Source of the DNA: Astragalus membranaceus
Lineage: Eukaryota > Streptophyta > Magnoliopsida > Fabales > Fabaceae
Length of the DNA: 64,000 nt
NCBI GenBank assembly: GCA_039519185.1
Contig: CM076849.1
Coordinates: 71,729,784 to 71,793,783, forward strand
Direction: 5' to 3'
Shown: positions 57,505 to 64,000 of the stretch, one piece after another
Numbering within the stretch: position 1 is the stretch's first letter
Layout: every line of letters begins with the position of its first letter
Translations under genes and position numbers: made by a program
The notes under the pieces: generated by a model
What the model saw: the letters and a program-made list of their open reading frames with translations, nothing else
Databases searched by the model: none
Told to the model about the DNA's origin: nothing

Positions 57505-58745
57505 TTCTGACGGCCTACCTTTCGTATATCGATGCAGCGAACCCTATAGCTATAAATAGAAATCTCCACTAGTCATCTTCGTTTACTGCAACTTCCTACT
57601 TTCTTGCAAAAACTCAAACGTCTCCCTTTACTTTTCCACCTCCAACATCTTCTGGCAACCATTTCTTCCAACTCAGATTCTCAAAATCAAGAACATAGTT
57701 ATGGCGATAACGACGATTCAGCGATCTCATCTTCTTCTGATTCAACTCCACCCAGTCCTCTATCCCGCGTAACTAGGAACGACATTATGGTCGTCGTCGA
57801 AGGGAGCATTGCCTTGAAACTAGTGACCTCTCAGGCTCGCGAGGCTTTCGATTCTTTTGAGAATATTTTCATTTCTCCCTCTCAACCTGGTATGCCGATC
57901 ACCAAAGACTTGTTCACCGCTAATGCTAGAGTCACGGTATCCAGAGGTTGGGCCAAACCCCCTTCACAGGGGACCATTACGGAGGAAGTTGAGACCTCCT
58001 GTGAACGTTGAAGAAAAGGCTCGACCCACAAAAAGAAACAAGGTATTATTAATAGCATTCCTTGTCCTCTTAATTCTCCAACCGCCCTTTTGACTCCTTT
58101 AATCACAGGAAATTCGACAAGACACCCATGACAACTTTCCTACTCAAGATGCAGAAACTCCCCTGCCAGAATCTAATCCACCAATTGCTTCTCCTGCCGG
58201 AAACTCTCCCCCAACACCCAATGTAACAGATGGGGAGGTGGCCCAGTACTTTGCCTCCGAATATTCCCCTTAGATAGTCCTCTTGCCTTCCGAAGAATTA
58301 GAGAATTTGGAAGAAACTCTTTAAGGAGACATCCCTATTGATTCCGCTCAAATAGCTGGCATCCTGTGCTGATTTATCGAAGCTGAAATAGAATGCTTTG
58401 AAACAAATAGCCTTTCGACTTTCAGAGATATCCTTACTTTTCTTGACAGCCACAAGTGCACAGAATACTGACCAACAGTCACTAGACAAGTTGGCAATCC
58501 TCCAGACCGGAAAGAGAGTGTATGTCACTTCTGATCTTAAGGAAGAAATCGAGCAGAAAAGGACTTTAATCGAGGAAGAAAGGATCTGCAACTGAAGTTG
58601 AGCCATTGAAGGAGAACTTACTAAGTTGTAACAAGAACTACAATCCCTTCGCCCACAACAAAAAGAAGCCACTTGCAAGCTAGACACTTCCTTCAAAGAG
58701 CGAAACAGACTGTACCTCCTAGCCACTTCTTTGGATTAACACATC
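57505..58745 (+). pseudogene. Unknown host pseudogene with TATA box, copy C
   Basis: CTATAAATAG-type TATA (57549-57559) stands 40-50 bp upstream of a leader. A frame from about 57604 runs NSDSQNQEHSYGDNDD, SSSSDSTPPSPLSRVTRNDI, GSIALKLVTSQAREAFDSFE and ends at 58011. A neighbouring frame continues over an intron (58043-58108) into EIRQDTHDNFPTQDAETPLP, VAQYFASEYS and IVLLPSEELENLEETL. A charged, coiled-coil-like tail follows (EEIEQKRTLIEEERICN; CKLDTSFKERNRLYLLATSL). Stops replace likely Arg/Gln codons. I do not recognise the family. 31 bp are deleted near 57540 compared with copy A. Confidence 0.65.
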
Positions 58746-58809
58746 TAAAACTTGGAGTCCAGTCTTTATTTATGATTTGGAAAAGAGTTAGAATGATAAT
58801 ATGCTTTCT

Positions 58810-60885
58810 CAAACCGTAGGATAATATGCTTTGAAGTACTTGCCAGTGATATTTCTTTTGAATTCCTCTTTTTCTATGGAGATCAGTCTATATGCACCCC
58901 CATCATAGACTTTACTTACGATGTATTGTCCCTCCAATTTTTGTGACAATTTACCGAACTTATGGTATTTGATCCCAATCAACAAGATAGTTTTCAAAAC
59001 TAAGTCACCTTCGACAAACTTCTAAGGTTTAACATGCTTATTGTAGGCTCAGACCATTTTAATCTTGTTTAGTTTCAACCTGCTGAGGATAGCAAGCCTG
59101 TCGTTGTCTACCGAATCTAACTCCATTACCAATTGCTGTTGATACTCTTGTAGGCCAAGTGAGTGTTGCCGAGCCATCCTTAACAATGCAAAACTAATTT
59201 CGAGCGGCAACACAGCATCTTTGCCCCATACACTAGCCGATAGGGACTTACTTCGGTGGCCGTAGACTTAGAATTTCTCATAGCCTGCAGAACTTCATTT
59301 AGGGTCTCATGCAACCTTCTGCGCTTATCTTCAACATTCTTTTTGAAAATCTCAATGATCTTGTTAGTAGCCCCGGGTTGTCCATTAGCTTGGGAAAATG
59401 CTACCACCCATTCTCATATGAACATAATATCTAGTTCTCACGAAACCTAATCACTGATGCCTGGTTGACGTTGCCCCTCTAGAGCTTGGAGTGTATATCT
59501 TTCCAATCAAGTCTATGGCCTATCCTATGAACGGCCAAGACTTGACAATGGGATGGACCTCATCCGCCAGGACCCTCTAGATGGGACCATGTAGCTGGAA
59601 AGCTTTGCACCCTTTAGCATAATGGAAACCATCAGCCGTTATGGTCGGCCAATAGTACCGATGCTTGTAGATCAACCACTTCATGATGTGTCTAGACCTA
59701 TGAGATCCACAAAACCCCTTCATGAATTTGAGCCGTGACCAAGTATGATTCCTTCTTGTTGAGGCATTTTAGCAACACCCCATTAGCACATTTCTTATAC
59801 AGCTCATCACCCACCATGACATAATTGAGGGCTCTCTCCTTGACTTTGAAATCAGTCCAACAGAAGGGTTCCACAAATAGTCTACCAACAGCCGTATCCA
59901 GGCATCAGCTAGGTCTTGCTCCGCCACCAATGTGGCGTCATATTGCATGACGTCCACTACCATTTCCTTGTATCCAGATGCTTGTTGAGCTAGATCATTT
60001 GCCTCATGATTTTGGCCTTGGGGGATGTGCATGACAACATCATCGCCAGTTATTTGCTTAATCATTTACTGAGAATGCCCTTTGACTTCCACATAATGAG
60101 CTTTTATGGCGGCCAAAATATCAAGCGCAATGATCAAAGCTTCATACTCGGCTTGATAGTTGGATGCTTAATCTTCTAACCTGCACTTGAATCTCCATAC
60201 CCTGTCGCATGGGCTAGATGTGACCACCCCAACACCTTCCCCTTTTTGGGTGCTCGACCAATCAAATGTTACAACCCAAGGCTTTAAGCCCACATAACAT
60301 ACAGGCTCGACTTGTGGGTTGTGGACTTCCTCACACGGGTGTTGGGCGAGAAAATCAGCTAAGGCTTAACATTTGACAACTATGTTAATGCGAATATGTT
60401 TAATTTAATGAGCCACTTAACAAATCTTCCTTGCAAGATAGGCCGGTTAATGCAGCTCTAATCTAATCAAAGGCCTCATGTTGTTCCATTACCCAGACCA
60501 TCTCTTCGGAGTTCTTCTACCTTAACATCAGGAAGAAAGATTTCAACTTCGTTGCCGAGTTGGCGATAAACCTCCTTAAGAAATTGATTTTGCCAACGAG
60601 ACTCTGCAATTCTTTCTGAGTTCGCGAGGGACTAGACTCAAGATAGCTCCACTTTGTTTTTATCCACTTCGATCCCTTGGTTATGAGCAAAGAATCCTAG
60701 AAAGTTTCGTTCAGATACACCGAATGCACACATAGTGGGATTCACCTTAAGATTGTGGAGTTGCATCATTTTCATAGCCTGTTCAAGCTCAACAAGATGT
60801 GCCTCAAAGCTTTTGGACGTGACTACCGCATCATCAATATATACTTCCATGCTCTTGCCGATTATAAATTTGCACTTGGTATTTT
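58810..60885 (-). pseudogene. Ty3/gypsy Tat-like pol remnant
   Basis: In element order: RT with MEVYIDDAVVTSKSFEAHLV and NPTMCAFGVSERNFLGF (60870-60640); an archaeal-type RNase H with NYQAEYEALIIAL and KAHYVEVKGHSQ (about 60170-60070); VMHIPQGQNHEANDLAQQAS (60030); integrase end with QANGQPGATNKIIEIF and VSPYRLVYGAKM (59405-59200); and the C-terminal KLEGQYIVSKVYDGGAYRL (58945-58890). The NxQAEYEAL RNase H is typical of the Tat lineage. Many stops and frameshifts are present, and it is cut at 60885 by the next element. Confidence 0.82.
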
Positions 60886-61592
60886 TGATTGTATTTTGTG
60901 CATAATATTTAAGTCTTAGCACATTTTTAGACTTTTGGTCTTATTTGAGAAGTATAGCAATTTCTTAATTAATTCTTGTTTTTACTGCATATTGACTCAT
61001 GTCTACTCTACAGGCCATAACTGTGATTGTGATTATCTGAATGAGGCGTGCAAGCATACATTGGAAAGCTAAGGAATACAGATACAATTCTTCTATCGAG
61101 CTCGAAACACAATTCTGATGTCGTGAATGTCAAAACTGCGAACTACTGAAGAAGTACAGTGTAAAACGGGTTTTGGGCCGAATATTAGTTTGATAACGGG
61201 CTTTTATATAAAATCTGTTTAGGATTTAGGTTTTACGTTTAGCTAAAACTAAATACAGTTGAGGAGCCGTCTTTTGGTTCTCTTACGCATTATCATTCAC
61301 TTTAGAAAACTTTTGTTCCCTAGCCTCCATGGATGCCTAAGCTCCTAAGTTGATTCATCTAAGATAAATCTGAGACGCGAACCCAGAAACCTATGAATCA
61401 ATTGTCTATCTAATTGATAAAACCCACAATAGAAACCATTTGCGTCACTAAAACCCTTTGTTATTTTGATTTTCGTACTTCAGGAATTGCTAATTTCGGT
61501 ATTTAGAGGTCTCGTGAGACGACCAACGTCTCTTGCTTTGAATACTATATTAAACCCTTTTATTATTTTGACACGCGTACGACCGCAGATCA
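60886..61592 (+). repeat. 5' LTR of the right-end Athila/Tat element
   Basis: The 707-bp segment begins TGATTGTATTTTG at the point where the Tat RT similarity stops and ends CGCAGATCA just before the primer site. The other LTR is outside the window, so the borders rest on TG..CA and position. Confidence 0.6.
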
Positions 61593-61595
61593 ACT

Positions 61596-61613
61596 TAGCA
61601 CCATTGCTGGGGA
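61596..61613 (+). promoter_or_regulatory. Decayed tRNA-Asp primer-binding site
   Basis: TAGCACCATTGCTGGGGA differs from the intact site at 16825-16841 by four transitions (G to A or C to T), the pattern of cytosine deamination. Confidence 0.75.
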
Positions 61614-62059
61614 TTTTTAACTAGGGATTACAAACCTCGGGATTTACTAACAATACTGACTTTTTTTGTTTTGTTTTGTTTTGTTCTTGTTGTGTTTACA
61701 GGTCTTATTACAAGTGGTAGGCGCTGAGACTGCAGATTTTTAGGGATTGTAGACCAAAAAAATGAGTTTTTGGGCGATCTTGTCAGATTGTTCCAAAACC
61801 ACATCTGAAAAATTCGAAAAAAATCAAAGATCTGGACACCCGTCGTAGGAACTACTAATGGGATTACGGGCTCAAAATCCCAAATTCCTTTGTTTTCTAG
61901 TTTTAATTAATTTTTTTAATTTTTCATATCTCCGAAAAATTATTTTTTTTTCATATTTGTCTTTTGATTTAATAAGATTTTCCCTAGTATTTTTAAATTT
62001 TTTAGATTACATTTGATTCGTTTTCTATTTTCTGCATCCATTTTAGTTTTAGGACATAA
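61614..62059 (+). other. Leader of the Athila/Tat element
   Basis: T-rich, non-coding sequence with TTTTGTTTTG repeats near 61667. No frame is seen before the gag similarity. Confidence 0.6.
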
Positions 62060-62988
62060 TTGGTATTTCTAGAATTGTTGTATTTTCTCACTTCTTGCCG
62101 CATATGGTGCAAGACCAGGTCTAATACTGTTAACTTGCATCCCTTTGACCCTGAAATTGAGAGAACCTTGCATCGTAGACTTAGGGAGGATATAAAGGAT
62201 AGTGGTAGTGATAGTGATAGCATTGATTCTGATCTTGATTCTGTTAACATGACTGGTAAAACCCTTATGGAACTTGCTGCACCTGATGTTACCTACAATG
62301 CTTTGTGCATTAATTATCCTGATGTTGTTGTTCCTTTTGAATTGGAATATGGTTTAATACACTTGTTGCCAAAGTTTAATGGTCTTGCAGGTGAAGATCC
62401 TCACAAACATCTCAAGGAGTTCCACATTGTCTGCTCAACCATAAAACCCCAAGGAAATCCAGAGGAGCACATTAAACTTAGGGCCTTCCCCTTCTTACTC
62501 AAAGATCCAGCCAAGTATTGGTTATATTACCTCCAACTAGGTTCAGTTGGAAATTGGAATGACTTGAAAAAGTTGTTCCTAGAGAAGTTCTTTCATGCAT
62601 CCAGAGTTGCTTCAATCATAAAAGAGATATGAAATATCAGGCAAAACTCCACATAGTCTTTACATTAATAATAGGAGAGATGAAAGGAATTGTGTGCAAG
62701 CTTCCCTCATTATCAAATAGGTTGGATGAATTCACAGTTTTGGTAAAAAAATTGGCAACAGGTGAGAGAACAAGGGTTTGTGGTATTTGCACCTCCATAG
62801 AGGACCCCACATATTCTTGTCCAACGCTGCAAGAGGATCCTAGTGCTGATACCCGTCAAGAACTTGCAACAAACATATTTAACCCTCAAGCCAGTGTTGA
62901 TTTGTCTTCTATCAAGTACCACCCAAGCTGGAGGAATCATCCAAACCATAGATGGGGAACTCCAGGTGCACAACAACAACAACAATAA
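62060..62988 (+). pseudogene. Athila/Tat-type gag
   Basis: The frame shows CINYPDVVVPFELEYGLIHL, LPKFNGLAGEDPHKHLKEFH, KLRAFPFLLKDPAKYWLYYL and LKKLFLEKFFHASRVASI, a gag core typical of this clade. TGA at 62630-62632 ends it where a Cys codon is usual (KEI*NIRQ), and a TAG and frameshifts follow. A zinc-binding remnant CGICTSIEDPTYSCPTLQED and NHPNHRWGTPG appear at 62770-62970. The real start codon is not clear. Non-functional. Confidence 0.85.
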
Positions 62989-63098
62989 CCAAGGCAGCAA
63001 GCTAATCCACCACAAGCTGCTGCCAGGCCTGAACCTTCATTGGAGGATCCAGTTCTAACAGAGAACAGATTCCTCAACTGGCTACAACAAATAATCAA

Positions 63099-63969
63099 AT
63101 GCAAGCCCGAGGATCTGAGCATGTTTCTGATGAACAAGAAATACCACTCCCTTTTTATCATAGAGCTGTGAGTACAAAAATACAAGATGAGGGAGAGAGG
63201 GATAAGGAGATCTTGGATACTTTTAGGATGGTGCGAGTGAACATTCCCCTTCTTGAGGCAATTAAGCAAATTCCAATATATGCCACGTTTTTGAAAGAGT
63301 TGTGTACACATAAGAGGAGGCTGAAAAGGCATGAAAAGATAAATATGGGGCATAATGTTTCAGCCCTCTTTCAGTCCATACTCCAAAAGTGCAAGGATCC
63401 GAGACTTTTTCCATTCATTTCACAATAAGCAACAATCAGTTTGATGATGCCATGTTAGATCTAGGAGCTTCAATTAATGTAATTCCTACATCTGTTTTTA
63501 ACTCTCTTGCTCTTGGACCTTGTAGGAAATAGATTTTACCATTCCGCTTGCAAATAGAAGCAATGCTCGACCTGCTGGATTCGTTGAGGATGTTCTTGTT
63601 AAAGTTGATGATCTTATTTTCCCTACAGATTTTAATATTTTGGATATGGAAGCAGAGACTAAGTCCAGCAGGTTACCTATCATTTAAGGCAGACCTTTCA
63701 TGAAAACTGCCAAAGCAAAAGTTGATGTTGGTACCAAGACTCTTTCCATGGAACTTGGTGATAGCATTGTAAAATTTACTATCTTTGATGCAATGAAATA
63801 CCCCATGGAAGAGCATTACCTTTTTCATATTGAATTGCTTGCTGATTTGGTTGATGATGTTTATTCTAATGTTGTTACTGCAGATTTTCTTTCCTTTGTT
63901 GATTTTGCTAACAGTTTTACGTATGATTGTTGCACTAACACTCATACTTGTGTTGAAGTTGGGGATGTT
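63099..63969 (+). pseudogene. Athila/Tat-type gag end and aspartic protease
   Basis: 63099-63428 encodes LDTFRMVRVNIPLLEAIKQI, the conserved segment before protease. A frameshift leads to FDDAMLDLGASINVIPTSVF (active site DLGAS, 63440-63500), a second frame to VEDVLVKVDDLIFP, a stop at 63685-63687, then GRPFMKTAKAKVDVGTKTLS and FTIFDAMKYPMEEH to 63969. The order is that of Athila gag-pro (compare 14193-16517). The polymerase domains would follow outside the window. Confidence 0.85.
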
Positions 63970-64000
63970 TAGCAGGTTGACACTTTGCCTAGTGTCCCCA

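Larger units (their letters stand above)
60886..64000 (+). mobile_element. Athila/Tat-type Ty3/gypsy element, 5' part
   Basis: It has a 5' LTR (60886-61592), a decayed tRNA-Asp primer site (61596-61613), leader, gag and protease in order on the plus strand. The element continues beyond the window. It is inserted in the RT of the Tat-like remnant on its left. Confidence 0.82.

Noticed and set aside
58298..58726. 142-codon minus-strand frame opposite the host pseudogene
   Set aside because: Shadow of the plus-strand pseudogene frame, with no similarity that I recognise.

Overview
This window is plant nuclear DNA from transposon-dominated, AT-rich chromatin. Introns have GT..AG borders, Ty3/gypsy elements carry tRNA-Met or tRNA-Asp primer sites, and there are CACTA transposons with TNP2/TNP1-type genes, a tRNA-like SINE fragment and an HSP90 pseudogene. 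Gene content and style suggest a eudicot; I cannot name the species. I see no intact cellular gene. Nearly every base belongs to a mobile element, a piece of one, or a duplicated host segment that they invaded.

Layout. 1-3919: end of a Ty3/gypsy element and a composite LTR (L1, + strand). 3920 to about 19035: one Ty1/copia element on the minus strand, cut off on the left inside reverse transcriptase and split twice inside gag. The first split (about 6569-11000) holds inverted SINE fragments and a truncated gypsy element (LTR L2 plus integrase). The second (11056-18058) is an Athila-like gag-protease element whose two 1.21-kb LTRs point in opposite directions yet are flanked by a perfect 5-bp target duplication. 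19036-21157 plus 25541-25676 plus 31753-32551 is an older host segment (copy A: HSP90 pseudogene, TATA box, unknown pseudogene). It is interrupted by CACTA1 (21158-25537), by a short-interior LTR element L3 (25682-31747), and it ends at CACTA2 (32552-44654, TNP2 and TNP1-like genes plus a hAT-like insertion).

44655-48591 (copy B) repeats 18378-22310 almost exactly. 48592-58745 (copy C) repeats the host segment again, this time with empty sites for CACTA1, L3 and CACTA2, but with its own gypsy element L4 (48705-57499, TSD GGACG). The right end holds a decayed Tat-like gypsy pol (about 58810-60885, minus strand) and the 5' part of another Athila/Tat-type element (60886-64000, + strand) that runs off the window.

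The most unusual signals are: the inverted-LTR Athila insertion, whose junction maps to the primer-binding site; GC-rich palindromic cassettes embedded in the LTRs of otherwise unrelated retroelement families; a 51-bp hairpin-containing block shared by two different LTR families; and the three-copy tandem duplication with CACTA ends at its junctions, which allows the order of insertions to be read.
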